NCBI RefSeq assembly: GCF_902813185.1
Contig: NZ_LR778301.1
Location: 2,994,501 to 3,058,500, forward strand
Direction: 5' to 3'
Length of the DNA stretch: 64,000 nt
DNA from: Denitratisoma oestradiolicum
GTDB taxonomy: Bacteria > Pseudomonadota > Gammaproteobacteria > Burkholderiales > Rhodocyclaceae
Shown here: piece by piece, positions 37,874 through 46,383 of the stretch
Layout of the letters: every line of letters starts with the position of its first letter
How positions within the stretch are numbered: position 1 is the stretch's first letter
Program-made: the position numbers and the translations under genes
The notes under the pieces: model-generated
The model's database searches: none
What the model was told of the DNA's origin: nothing
The model's input: only the letters and a program-made list of their open reading frames with translations

Positions 37874-39289
37874 ATGAGCCAGGATCATCCCGCCCCCGAT
37901 CTGCGACGGGCCTTGCCCTCGGTGGATGCGATGTTGCAACAGATGGGCGACGCCATCGTCCGCTGGGGCCACGGAGAGGTGAGCCAGGCGATTCGCGGAA
38001 TCCTGACCCAGGCCCGGCAGCAACTGGACCAGGGCCATCCGCTCCTGGTCTCCGCCGAGGCCCTGCAACAGCGGGTGGCGGCCGAGCTGCAGGCTCGCCA
38101 CCAGCCCAGTCTGCGTCCGGTGTTCAACCTGACCGGCACGGTGCTCCATACCAACCTCGGGCGTGCCCTGCTGCCCCGGGAGGCGGTAGAGGCCATGATC
38201 GCCGTCGCCACGGCGCCGACGACTCTGGAGTTCGATCTGGAGCGGGGAGAACGAGGTGAGCGGGACAGCCATGTGGAATCCCTGATCTGCGAGCTGGCCG
38301 GCACGGAAGCGGCCACGGTGGTCAACAACAACGCGGCGGCGGTCTTCCTCGTTCTAAACACCCTGGCCCTGGGGGGCGAAGTCCCCACCTCCCGGGGGGA
38401 ACTGGTGGAGATCGGCGGCGCCTTCCGGGTGCCGGAAATCATGGCCCGCTCCGGCTGCCAGCTGGTGGAGGTGGGCACCACCAACCGCACCCATCTCAAG
38501 GACTACGCCGCCGCCATCGGTGCGCGCACCGCCCTGCTGATGAAGGTGCACACCAGCAACTACCGCATCGAGGGCTTCACCCACGCGGTGGAGGAATCGG
38601 CCCTGGCGACCCTGGCCCGGCAGCATGGCCTGCCCTTCGTGGTGGACATGGGCAGCGGCAGTCTGGTGGACTTCGCCGCCCTGGGCCTGCCCGCCGAACC
38701 CACGGTGGCGGCCACCGTCACCCAGGGGGCGGACGTGATCACCTTCAGCGGCGACAAGCTGCTGGGCGGACCCCAGTGCGGCATCATCGCCGGACGCAAG
38801 GCGCTGATCGAGCGCATCCGCAAGAACCCCCTGAAGCGGGCCCTGCGCCTGGACAAGCTGACCCTGGCCGCCCTGGCCGAGGTGTTGAAGCTCTACCGCA
38901 ATCCCACGACCTTGCCGGAGCGTTTGCCCACCCTGCGCCTGCTGACCCGGCCCCTGGCGGACATCGAGGACCAGGCAGGGCGCCTAGTGCCTGGCATTGC
39001 TGCGGCCTTGGCGCCACGCTTCCAGGTAGCGGCGGTGCCTTGCCACAGCCAGATCGGCAGCGGCGCCCTGCCGGTGGACACCATCCCCAGCGTCGCCATC
39101 GAGGTTGCGCCCCGCTCAGGCGACGACGGCGAACTGCGTGGTCTGGCCGAAGCTCTGCGGCACCTGCCCGTGCCGGTACTGGGGCGTATCTCCAACGGCA
39201 AGCTGCTACTCGATCTGCGCTGCCTGGCCGAGGCCGCGGAGGCGGAATTCCTTACCCAGTGGTCCGCGCTTGGTGAGGTGCTGCCGTGA
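37874..39289 (+). CDS. selA: L-seryl-tRNA(Sec) selenium transferase
   Basis: 471 residues from ATG 37874, just after the previous stop. A PLP enzyme that converts Ser-tRNA(Sec) to Sec-tRNA(Sec) using selenophosphate. Motifs: [46 protein letters not shown] and [15 protein letters not shown] with the PLP Lys. N-terminal helical domain (about 1-75) for tRNA binding is present. Stop overlaps the selB GTG (GTGA). Its presence shows the host inserts selenocysteine. Confidence 0.97.
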   Translation: MSQDHPAPDLRRALPSVDAMLQQMGDAIVRWGHGEVSQAIRGILTQARQQLDQGHPLLVSAEALQQRVAAELQARHQPSLRPVFNLTGTVLHTNLGRALLPREAVEAMIAVATAPTTLEFDLERGERGERDSHVESLICELAGTEAATVVNNNAAAVFLVLNTLALGGEVPTSRGELVEIGGAFRVPEIMARSGCQLVEVGTTNRTHLKDYAAAIGARTALLMKVHTSNYRIEGFTHAVEESALATLARQHGLPFVVDMGSGSLVDFAALGLPAEPTVAATVTQGADVITFSGDKLLGGPQCGIIAGRKALIERIRKNPLKRALRLDKLTLAALAEVLKLYRNPTTLPERLPTLRLLTRPLADIEDQAGRLVPGIAAALAPRFQVAAVPCHSQIGSGALPVDTIPSVAIEVAPRSGDDGELRGLAEALRHLPVPVLGRISNGKLLLDLRCLAEAAEAEFLTQWSALGEVLP

Positions 39290-41205
39290 TCGTCGCCACC
39301 GCCGGCCATGTGGACCACGGCAAGACCTCCCTGGTCCGGCAACTCACCGGCGTCAACACCGACCGCCTGGAGGAGGAGCAGCGCCGGGGCATGACCATCG
39401 CCCTGGGCTTTGCCTACCGCAAGACGGCGGCCGGCGCTTCCATCGGCTTCATCGACGTGCCGGGGCACCGGCGCTTCATCAACACCATGATTGCCGGCAT
39501 CCGCGGCGTGGACCTGGGCATGCTGGTGGTGGATGCCGGCGAGGGCGTGATGCCCCAGACCCGGGAGCATGTGCGGGTCATGGAACTGCTGGGGGTGCGC
39601 GACACCCTGGCTGTCGTCACCAAGACCGACCGGGTTTCCCCTGAACAGCTCCGGGCCGTGAGCGGGGCGGTGGGCGGGTTGCTACCCGGGGCCCAGGTCT
39701 TCCCCGTTTCCAGCCTCACGGGCGAGGGCATGGTCGACTTGCAGGCCGAGTTGGCAGCCCGCGCCGAGCGGCAGCAGGATCAGGAAGCGCGGGGCTATTT
39801 CCGCCTCTCGGTGGACCGGGCCTTCGTGCTCAAGGGCGCCGGCTTGATCGTCACCGGGACGGCCATGGCCGGGCGCGTGGCGGTGGGCGACAGCCTGCTG
39901 CTGTACACGGTGAAGTCTGGCAGCGAAGGCATCAAGGTGCGGGTACGGAGCATTCATGCCCAGGACGAGGCCGCCTCCACGGGGCAGTCTGGCCAGCGCT
40001 GCGCCCTGAATCTGGTGGGCGATGTGGAGCGGGAGGACATCCAGCGGGGCGACATGCTGGCCGATGCCCGCTGCGTGGCACCGGGCCTGAGGTTTGATGC
40101 CCGCCTGCGCCTGCTCGACGACCTGCCATTTTCCCTCAAGCACCTCCAGCCGGTGAAGCTCTATCTCGGTGCCCGGCGCCTGGCCGCCCGGGTGTATTTC
40201 CTGGAGACCGACGGACCTTCATCCCCTGCCGGGATGGGATTGGTGCAGTTCGTCCTCCAGGAGCCCTTGCAGGTCTGCTGGGGCGACCGCTTCCTGATCC
40301 AGGACGACAGCGAAAGCGTGATCCTGGGGGGCGGACGCGTGCTGGGGCCGGCCGCGCCCCAGTGGCACAAGCGCAAGCCGGCGCGGTTGGCCTGGCTGGC
40401 GGCTCTCGACCATGACGACCCCGCCGCAATCCTGGGAGCCTGGCTGGAGGTGGGCATGGGACCGGTGGATCTGGCGGCTGTCCAGACCGCCCTCAACCTG
40501 CGGGACGATGAACTCGCGGCGCTGTTATCCCTTCCCACCCTGGCCGGCTTGCTGCGGTTGCGCGGCGATCACGGCGACTGGCTGCTCAACGCCGGCGACT
40601 GGAACGCGCAGCGGGAGCAACTTTTTGCCCAGGTGGCTGACTGGCATAAGGAGCACCCGATGGATGCGGGCATGCCCCAGGCGCTGCTGCTGCGGGGCAA
40701 TCCCGGACCCGCTTTCCTTGCGGCGGTCCTGGAGGCCCTGGTTCAGGAGAAACGTTTGCTGCTGGCCGGGGGGAGGGTCAGTTGCGCCGGCTACCGGGCC
40801 ACGCTGCCGACTGCCATCCAGGCCGGCTGGGAACGGCTCCAGGCCTATACGGTGGAGCGGGGCTTCCATTTGCCCCTGCTCTCGGAAATCGAGCGGGACC
40901 TGGGACTGGGCACCAAGGTGCAAGGGGCGGTGATCGCCACGGCGCTGAAGTCCGGACAACTGGTTCAAGTCAGTTCCAAGCGGCTCACCCTGCCGTCGGT
41001 GCTGCAAGGGCTGGCGGTCGAGATCCAGCACCTGGCGGCGCGGCAGGAGATTTTTTCGGTGATCGAGACCAAGGTCCATCTGGGACTGGGACGGGATCTG
41101 ACCATCGAGATCCTGGAGTATTTCGACAGTGTCAAATTCACCCGGCGGGAAGGCAATGGGCGCCGACTCCGGGATGCAGACTGGCCGCGGAGGATGGCGG
41201 CATGA
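39286..41205 (+). CDS. selB: Selenocysteine-specific elongation factor SelB
   Basis: 639 residues, GTG start overlapping the selA stop. GTPase motifs [11 protein letters not shown] (G1), [12 protein letters not shown] (G3) and TKTDRV (G4) are clear. Domains II-III follow (about 180-340), then four winged-helix domains (about 350-639) that bind the SECIS RNA. Delivers Sec-tRNA(Sec) to UGA codons flagged by a SECIS hairpin. The selC gene begins 8 bases after its stop, so selA-selB-selC form one unit. Confidence 0.97.
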   Translation: MIVATAGHVDHGKTSLVRQLTGVNTDRLEEEQRRGMTIALGFAYRKTAAGASIGFIDVPGHRRFINTMIAGIRGVDLGMLVVDAGEGVMPQTREHVRVMELLGVRDTLAVVTKTDRVSPEQLRAVSGAVGGLLPGAQVFPVSSLTGEGMVDLQAELAARAERQQDQEARGYFRLSVDRAFVLKGAGLIVTGTAMAGRVAVGDSLLLYTVKSGSEGIKVRVRSIHAQDEAASTGQSGQRCALNLVGDVEREDIQRGDMLADARCVAPGLRFDARLRLLDDLPFSLKHLQPVKLYLGARRLAARVYFLETDGPSSPAGMGLVQFVLQEPLQVCWGDRFLIQDDSESVILGGGRVLGPAAPQWHKRKPARLAWLAALDHDDPAAILGAWLEVGMGPVDLAAVQTALNLRDDELAALLSLPTLAGLLRLRGDHGDWLLNAGDWNAQREQLFAQVADWHKEHPMDAGMPQALLLRGNPGPAFLAAVLEALVQEKRLLLAGGRVSCAGYRATLPTAIQAGWERLQAYTVERGFHLPLLSEIERDLGLGTKVQGAVIATALKSGQLVQVSSKRLTLPSVLQGLAVEIQHLAARQEIFSVIETKVHLGLGRDLTIEILEYFDSVKFTRREGNGRRLRDADWPRRMAA

Positions 41206-41213
41206 ATTACCAC

Positions 41214-41307
41214 GGAAGAGCGATGTCCCCGGTGGGGCACCTGGTCTTCAAAACCAGCGCGGTGCCGATGAGGCGCCTGGTGGGTTCGACTCCTACCTCT
41301 TCCGCCA
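41214..41307 (+). tRNA. selC: tRNA-Sec (anticodon UCA)
   Basis: 94 nt. Acceptor GGAAGAG/CTCTTCC, anticodon loop CTTCAAA with anticodon TCA, a long variable arm GGTGCC-GATGA-GGCGCC, T-arm GGGTTCGACTCC and encoded CCA after discriminator G. The 5' GGAAGA and 3' TTCCGCCA are the same as in E. coli selC. The D-arm is long, as expected for tRNA-Sec. Directly downstream of selB. Confidence 0.97.
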
Positions 41308-41315
41308 TATTTAAT

Positions 41316-41433
41316 GGAGTACGGAACAAAGTCCCCACCCGTTCGGGCTGAGCCTGTCGAAGCCCCGCGTTGGCGAGGCTTGCGCTTCGACAGGCTCAGC
41401 GCGAACGGACTTAATCGGTGTTTCCATAAACAA
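41316..41433. repeat. Dispersed palindromic repeat B, copy 3
   Basis: Arms GTTCGGGCTGAGCCTGTCGA (41340-41359) and TCGACAGGCTCAGCGCGAAC (41387-41406) form a long hairpin, followed by GGACTTAATCGGTGTTTCC (41407-41425), the right end also seen at 19986 and 32067; a degraded left end GGAACAAAGTCCC lies near 41322. It fills most of the gap between selC and the selenoprotein operon and may separate the two transcripts. Confidence 0.7.
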
Positions 41434-41462
41434 AAGACCGCGCAGACGAAGGAGAAAAAACA

Positions 41463-42479
41463 GTGAGCCACGGCGTCCTGGATGACATCGAGAAGTGCAT
41501 GGAAAGCGGCTGGACCGATGGTCTGCCGGTGATCCCCCCCTATGGCAGCCTGGTGGATCCCATGCTGGAGGCCCTGGGCTGGCAGGCCACTGATGTGGTG
41601 GGGAATATCCCCGACCAGAGCATCAAGGTCCGCGCCGAGCAGGTGGCGGCTACGGCGGTGATGGCTGGCTGCAAGCTGGAATATGCGCCGGTACTGCGGG
41701 CCCTGGTCCTGGCCATACTGGATCCCCGCTTCAACGTCAGCGGGGTGGAAGTGACCACAGGTGGGGCCAGTGTGCTGGTGATTGTGAGCGGTCCGGTGGT
41801 GGCGGCCCTGGGCTTCGAGCATGAGGCGAACGCATTGGGCGCCAACAGCCGGATCAACGCCACCGTGGGGCGTTTCGCCCAGATGATGCGGCTGTTCTGC
41901 GGCAAGGGCGGCGGTGTGCTGCAATCCCACGGCACCGTGGGGCATCCTGGGCGCTTGTCTTTTTGCATTGCCGAGCATCCCCAAACGGCCTGGGGACCCT
42001 ACCACACCCAGTTTGGCCTGCCCGCCGAGGTTTCCGCCGTATCGGTCATGTCCAGCGAAGGACCGAACTCCTGCAACAACCACTATGCCAGGACCGGGGC
42101 GGCGATTCTGGACACCATCGGCGACTGCATGCTGCATTACGGCCAGACGGCCTGGTACTACCGCTCTTCGGGCTATCTGGTGGTGATTGCGCCAGACCAT
42201 ATGGCACTGGTGAAGTCGGAGTTCACCCGGGAACAGGCGCGGCAATACCTTTACGAGAATGCCCGGCGCCAGACGGACGATCTGGTGAAGGTGGGGCGGA
42301 TCGCGATTCCGCCCCTGGAGTATGCGGAGGTGGAGTTCGGTGCGATGCGCACGCCACTGAAAACAATCGACCAACTGAGCTTCATCGAATGCGGTGCCGT
42401 TGGCGGCCGCTTCTCCGCCGTCATCCCCCGTTGGGCGGGCAGCCAGAATGTCGTCTGCAAACAGATCGTAGGTATTTGA
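41463..42479 (+). CDS. UGSC-associated conserved protein of unknown function
   Basis: 338 residues, GTG start after AAGGAG. Soluble, alpha/beta-like, no signal peptide. Conserved-looking blocks: GWTDGLPVIPPYGSLVDPML near residue 17, AVMAGCKLEYAPVLRALVLA, TTGGASVLVIVSGPVV, GRLSFCIAEHPQTAWGPYHT and EGPNSCNNHY. I recall proteins with the DGLPVIPP and MAGC..EY blocks being encoded beside UGSC-family (seleno)proteins in actinobacteria and proteobacteria, sometimes as longer fusions, but none with a defined reaction. Cysteines at MAGC, LFC, SFC, NSC and GDC could take part in thiol chemistry. It is 26 bases ahead of the selenoprotein gene and clearly its operon partner. Confidence 0.75.
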   Translation: MSHGVLDDIEKCMESGWTDGLPVIPPYGSLVDPMLEALGWQATDVVGNIPDQSIKVRAEQVAATAVMAGCKLEYAPVLRALVLAILDPRFNVSGVEVTTGGASVLVIVSGPVVAALGFEHEANALGANSRINATVGRFAQMMRLFCGKGGGVLQSHGTVGHPGRLSFCIAEHPQTAWGPYHTQFGLPAEVSAVSVMSSEGPNSCNNHYARTGAAILDTIGDCMLHYGQTAWYYRSSGYLVVIAPDHMALVKSEFTREQARQYLYENARRQTDDLVKVGRIAIPPLEYAEVEFGAMRTPLKTIDQLSFIECGAVGGRFSAVIPRWAGSQNVVCKQIVGI

Positions 42480-42494
42480 ACCGAGATTTTTTAC

Positions 42495-42502
42495 GGAGGT
42501 GA
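42495..42502 (+). promoter_or_regulatory. Ribosome-binding site of the selenoprotein gene
   Basis: GGAGGTGA, a full anti-16S match, three bases before ATG 42506. It shows that 42506 is a real start and that the stop of the preceding gene at 42477-42479 is a normal terminator, not a second Sec codon. Confidence 0.85.
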
Positions 42503-42505
42503 ACA

Positions 42506-43093
42506 ATGAGCAAGCCCATGACAGAAAAACTACCGGCCAAGCAACTGATGAGTTGCGGCGATGTGACCTGCGAGGTGCTGGTGAACCCCATCCCCCGGCC
42601 CGAGTCCGATCCCATCAGGATCACTCTCAAGCCGAAGCTGCCCCGCGTCACGTTCCTTGACCACAAGAAGCCCAACTCCCTGGCGATCCTGCAGTTCGCC
42701 CAGCAGATCCTGCGGCAGCGGGGCATCGAGGTCCGTGAGGAGATTTTGCAAAAGAATGATGCCGGCACACCGATGCCGGCGGCCCTCCTGGCCTCCCTGT
42801 CCCAGGAGCCGGGGCTCGTCTTGTGCGGTGTCTCCGATTGAGGGAGTTGTTCGTCGGGCAGTTCGCTTGACGCCATTTTGTTGCAGCGGGCCGGTGTCGC
42901 CGGTTTCGCGATTCTGACTGAACCTTTCGGGGACCAGGTGAACCGGTGCATGGCCTACCAGCCGGCGGATCGGCCGCTCCCCGCCATCGTGATCGACCAT
43001 CCGACCCAGATGGTTCCGGAAGAAGTACTACGGCAGCGGGCGAGCCAGATCGCCGACGCCGTGGAGTGTTTATTGAAGGACGAAGCGCCATGA
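42506..43093 (+). CDS. UGSC-family selenoprotein (in-frame UGA = selenocysteine at residue 112)
   Basis: 195 residues if the TGA at 42839-42841 is read as selenocysteine. Up to it the frame gives 111 residues ending GLVLCGVSD; beyond it the same frame continues 83 codons without interruption, giving U-GSCSSGSSLDAILLQRAG and ending in a TGA that overlaps the next start (ATGA). The Sec-Gly-Ser-Cys motif after a hydrophobic strand and GVSD is the defining feature of the UGSC family, and the downstream GVAGFAILTEPF, VIDHPTQMVPEEVLRQRA and DAVECLL blocks fit it too. A SECIS-like hairpin follows the UGA at the right distance, and selA, selB and selC are adjacent. Function is unknown; a redox or reductase role through a Sec-Cys pair is the natural guess. 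Confidence 0.93.
42852..42872 (+). other. Candidate bacterial SECIS hairpin
   Basis: CGTCGGGC (42852-42859) pairs with GCTTGACG (42865-42872) through six Watson-Crick and two G-U pairs; loop AGTTC. Counting the U of the UGA as 1, the stem starts at 14 and the loop has G at 23 and U at 24, the same positions as the essential G23/U24 of E. coli fdhF. The bulged U17 of fdhF is not reproduced (C here). It lies within the coding sequence, as bacterial SECIS elements do. Confidence 0.7.
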
Positions 43094-44085
43094 GTACGGA
43101 AACGACCCTGTCGATCCTTGGCAGCGGCATCTATCTGCCACCGGCCCGGCCGGTGTGTGAGGTGGCTGCCGAGGCCGGGGCGGATGTGAGCAACTACCAG
43201 GGCTGGCCGAACGTCTGCCATGCCCTGGCGGAGGACCACCCCAGCACCATGGGGGCCACGGCCCTCAAGGCGGCCCTGGCCGATGCGGGCGTGGCTCCGG
43301 ACGAACTCCGCCTGGTACTTTTCGCCGGCATCTCGCGGGATTATCTGCCGTCCTTTTCCGTGGCCACGGAGATCATGCAGTCCTGTGGCGCCCAGGGCCA
43401 CTGCCTGGGGCTGGACATGACCATCGGCTGCCTGGGCGCCCTGTCGGCCCTGGACATGGCCCAGGGCTGGCTGGCCACCCATGGCGGCGGTGTGGCGGCC
43501 ATCGTCACGGCGGAGCGCTGGTCCTATACGGTGGACCATGGCTCCATGGCGAGCATGGGACTCTGGGCCCACGGCGACGGCGCCAGCGCCGCCGTGGTGG
43601 CGATGGATACGCCCCATCCCGCCAAGGCGATGTTCCGGGGCGCGGAATTCACTACCCAGAGCGACCTGAACGGCACGGTGCTGGTCAAGTACGGCGGCAC
43701 CCGCCATCCGGTGGCCCCGGCGGGGGCCAATCCCGCCGAGCGCCTGTTCATGGGCAGCTCCCGGGCCGATATCCGCGAGCGCTATGCCTATGGCTATTCG
43801 AGCAGCCTGGAGGCCATGAAAAAGCGCTTCGGCATTGCGCCCAAGCGGGTGATCATCAACCAGACGGCTGCCCTGTTCCTGCATCTGATCGCCCAGGTGA
43901 TCAACATTCCCATCGAGGATTTCCTGCTGACCGGCCCCGAGACCGGGCATGTGGGATCGGCGGATCTGCTGATCGGCCTGGACCGCATGCTGAAGTCGGG
44001 GCCCTGCCATGAACCCTACTTGCTGGCCAGCAGCACCCCTTACGCTTTCGGCGCGGGATTGTTGATGCCGCCGACGCCCGGATGA
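43090..44085 (+). CDS. KAS III-like (FabH/thiolase-superfamily) enzyme of the UGSC operon
   Basis: 331 residues from ATG 43090, overlapping the selenoprotein stop by 4 bases; translation from the earlier open frame is not needed. Thiolase-superfamily fold with the nucleophile in MTIGCLGALSALD (Cys114), as in FabH. The catalytic His of FabH (HQAN) is Asn257 here (INQTAALF), and the catalytic Asn of the GNTSAA motif is His287 (TGHVGSADLL). The two residues may have exchanged places. It probably performs acyl transfer or Claisen condensation with a CoA/ACP thioester. Tight coupling to the selenoprotein gene suggests one pathway. Confidence 0.82.
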   Translation: MSTETTLSILGSGIYLPPARPVCEVAAEAGADVSNYQGWPNVCHALAEDHPSTMGATALKAALADAGVAPDELRLVLFAGISRDYLPSFSVATEIMQSCGAQGHCLGLDMTIGCLGALSALDMAQGWLATHGGGVAAIVTAERWSYTVDHGSMASMGLWAHGDGASAAVVAMDTPHPAKAMFRGAEFTTQSDLNGTVLVKYGGTRHPVAPAGANPAERLFMGSSRADIRERYAYGYSSSLEAMKKRFGIAPKRVIINQTAALFLHLIAQVINIPIEDFLLTGPETGHVGSADLLIGLDRMLKSGPCHEPYLLASSTPYAFGAGLLMPPTPG

Positions 44086-44184
44086 GGGCAGACGGGAATG
44101 GGGTCGATGGCTTCACCCGGGGCGCAAAGCCGATTAACCTGTAGCGCTGGTGAAGGAGCGCCAGTGGCGGGGGGCGGAGTCGCG

Positions 44185-45222
44185 ATGGTTTCGATGAATT
44201 ATGTGGCCTGGATGACCGAGTTCATGGCGTCCTGCGGAATCTCCCGGGCAGCCTTGCTGAAGGGCACCGGGCTGGAGGACCGGGATCTTTCGGAACCGGG
44301 CGGCATTTCGGATGCGCAGCATATCTGCCTGCTGCGCAACGCCCTGCAACTGAGCCGCGATCCCGCCCTCGGCCTGGCCCTGGGGAGCAACCGGCCCATC
44401 TCCACTTTTGGCAGCCTGGGCTTCGCCATGCTGTGTTCCGAGACCCTGCGGGAGGCCATCCTGATGGGCTGCCAGTACCAGAAGGTGCCGGGCCGCTTCA
44501 GTGGCCGCCTGGTCTTTCTTTCCCTGCGCAGCGAAGGCGACGAGGCCGTGCTGGAGGTGGAGGCGGCGGTGGCGCCCGACGATCTGCTGCTGTTCGCGGT
44601 GGAGGACATGCTGGGCAGCATCCTGTCCGTGACCCGCTGGGTGACCGGCCGGCCCCTGCCCCTGCGGGAAATCCGCTGCGGTTTTCCCCGTCCGGCCCAT
44701 GGCGAGGCCTACGGCCAATACCTGCCCTGCCCGGTGGTATTCGATGCGCCCCGGACCCAGGTGCGTTTCGATGCCGCCTTTCTCGGCACGCGCCTGCCCA
44801 TGGCCAGCAGCAATGCGGCCCGGATTTATCGGGCCCAATGCGAGAAACTGATCCATGCCGACGGTGGCGACGAGGATGAATGGGTTCGCAACATCAGAGC
44901 CCAGATGCTGATGTTTTCCGACCGTCTGCTTTCCCCGGAGGAATGTGCCGCCAGATTGGACATCAGTCCACGCACCCTGCGTCGGCGCCTGGAGGAACGA
45001 GGGGTGTCCTACAAGGGCATCGTCGACGATGTGCGGGCTGGGCTCGCCCGAAGTTATCTCGAATCTTCCCGACTTTCTGTCGAGGCCATCGCCGAGCGGC
45101 TGGGTTTCAGCGATCCCACCAGCTTTACCCGGGCCTTCCGGCGCTGGACGGGCATGTCGCCACGGGAATTCCGCAAGCGGAAATCCCGAGCATCCTTGCC
45201 CTCGCTGACCGGCGATGCCTGA
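44185..45222 (+). CDS. AraC-family transcriptional regulator (downstream of UGSC operon)
   Basis: 345 residues from ATG 44185 behind GGCGGAG; GTG 44164 is an alternative. N-terminal arabinose-binding-like (OruR/ArgR-type) sensor (about 1-230) and a C-terminal AraC double helix-turn-helix (about 245-330) with LDISPRTLRRRLEERGVSYK and AIAERLGFSDPTSFTRAFRRW. Same strand as the UGSC operon with 99 bases between, and convergent with a paralogue. It may regulate the operon or the nearby CoA-ester genes; the effector is unknown. Confidence 0.85.
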   Translation: MVSMNYVAWMTEFMASCGISRAALLKGTGLEDRDLSEPGGISDAQHICLLRNALQLSRDPALGLALGSNRPISTFGSLGFAMLCSETLREAILMGCQYQKVPGRFSGRLVFLSLRSEGDEAVLEVEAAVAPDDLLLFAVEDMLGSILSVTRWVTGRPLPLREIRCGFPRPAHGEAYGQYLPCPVVFDAPRTQVRFDAAFLGTRLPMASSNAARIYRAQCEKLIHADGGDEDEWVRNIRAQMLMFSDRLLSPEECAARLDISPRTLRRRLEERGVSYKGIVDDVRAGLARSYLESSRLSVEAIAERLGFSDPTSFTRAFRRWTGMSPREFRKRKSRASLPSLTGDA

Positions 45223-45311
45223 TACGCGTGAGTGAGCAGGCGGCCGCGATGGCGGCGCGGCCCATGGGAGTCAGAAAAGCCAGGTAACGTTGATTGCAGT
45301 CGAGCAGAATC

Positions 45312-46370
45312 TCACGAGGGGTCACTCGGAGGACGGTGCGGGTGACCATGCGCGCCAACCTGAGAATCACGGTTACGGAAGGCCCGGGGAGACATGCCGG
45401 TCCAGCGCCTGAAAGCGCGGGAGAAGCTGGTAGGTTCGCTGAAGCCGAGGCGTTCCGCGATAGTCTCCACCGATAGCCGCGAGGATTCCAGATAGCGTCG
45501 AGCCAGACTGGCGCGGGCATCGTCGACGATGTCCTGATAGGAACATCCACTTTCATGCAATTTACGGCGAAGGGTACGGGCACTGATGGACAATGCCTCG
45601 GCGCAGGCCTCCAGCGTCAGAGTGCAATCGGCGCTGGTCAATAGCCGGGCGCGAATCCCGGCGACGAGTCCCTCCGGATCTGCGAGATCCTGACCAACAA
45701 GGCGCTGGCAATGGGCGCGATACATGAGGGCCGCATGGCTGCTGGCAAGAGGCAGGGGCGTATCGAGAAATGATGCGTCGAAGCGGATCTGGTTGCGGGG
45801 GGCATCAAACTGGATCGGACAGGAGAAATACTTGCGGTAATTGGCCCAATGAGCCGGCCGCGGATAGGCGCAGCAGAGTTCCCTGACGGGCAGCTCCCGG
45901 CCGGTGACCCAGCGGGTGTTGCTGAGAATGCTGCCAAGAATCTCCTCCACGGCGAATTGGGCCAGATCCCCCAACTCCGGGGCCACTTCGATCTGGAAGG
46001 AGGCATTGCGCCCCTCCTCATGGAAGGACAGGAACAGCAGCCGACCCGAAAAGCGACCAATGACCCGCTGGTACTCATTGCCCACCCGCAGGGCCTCGCG
46101 AAAAGTCTCGCAGCACATCATGGCGAAACCGAAGCGGTCCAGGGTGGAGATATGTCGATGGATGCCGAGTTCAAGACCCAGGGCCGGATCACGACTCAGC
46201 CGCATGGCATTGCGCAGCAGAGTGACATGCTGGCCTTCGGTGATTTCCGCAGCCGGATTTGCCAGGTTCTGCTCACCGATGCCCGTATCCTCAAGCAATT
46301 GGATGGGCACCACGCCATAGGAGGCATACACAAAATCAGCCAGCCAGGCCGCATAGTTCATCGAAATCAC
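45312..46370 (-). CDS. AraC-family transcriptional regulator, paralogue
   Basis: 352 residues from GTG 46370 (VISMNYAAWLADF), which aligns with the start of the 44185 gene (MVSMNYVAWMTEF). The two share long stretches: LLRNAL/MRLSRDPALGLELG, GRFSGRLLFLSFH, ILGSILSNTRWVTGR, and the HTH block AIAERLGFSEPTSFSRAFRRWTGMSP. This one is convergent with its paralogue, 89 bases apart. Same domain layout. It reads like a duplication followed by divergence of the sensor half. Confidence 0.85.
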   Translation of the reverse strand: MISMNYAAWLADFVYASYGVVPIQLLEDTGIGEQNLANPAAEITEGQHVTLLRNAMRLSRDPALGLELGIHRHISTLDRFGFAMMCCETFREALRVGNEYQRVIGRFSGRLLFLSFHEEGRNASFQIEVAPELGDLAQFAVEEILGSILSNTRWVTGRELPVRELCCAYPRPAHWANYRKYFSCPIQFDAPRNQIRFDASFLDTPLPLASSHAALMYRAHCQRLVGQDLADPEGLVAGIRARLLTSADCTLTLEACAEALSISARTLRRKLHESGCSYQDIVDDARASLARRYLESSRLSVETIAERLGFSEPTSFSRAFRRWTGMSPRAFRNRDSQVGAHGHPHRPPSDPS

Positions 46371-46383
46371 GGCCACCGCTCCC

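Noticed and set aside
41316..41433. A small-RNA gene between selC and the UGSC operon
   Set aside because: The structure is explained by the dispersed palindromic repeat whose ends recur at two other sites in the window.
42477..42479. TGA ending the 41463 gene as a second selenocysteine codon
   Set aside because: It is followed at once by another in-frame stop region and by a full ribosome site for the next gene, and no UGSC-like motif surrounds it.
42506..42841. A stand-alone 111-residue protein ending at the TGA, and a separate gene from 42878
   Set aside because: The frame is the same on both sides of the TGA, family blocks lie on both sides, the only strong ribosome site is at 42495, and the Sec machinery is adjacent; one selenoprotein explains the data better.
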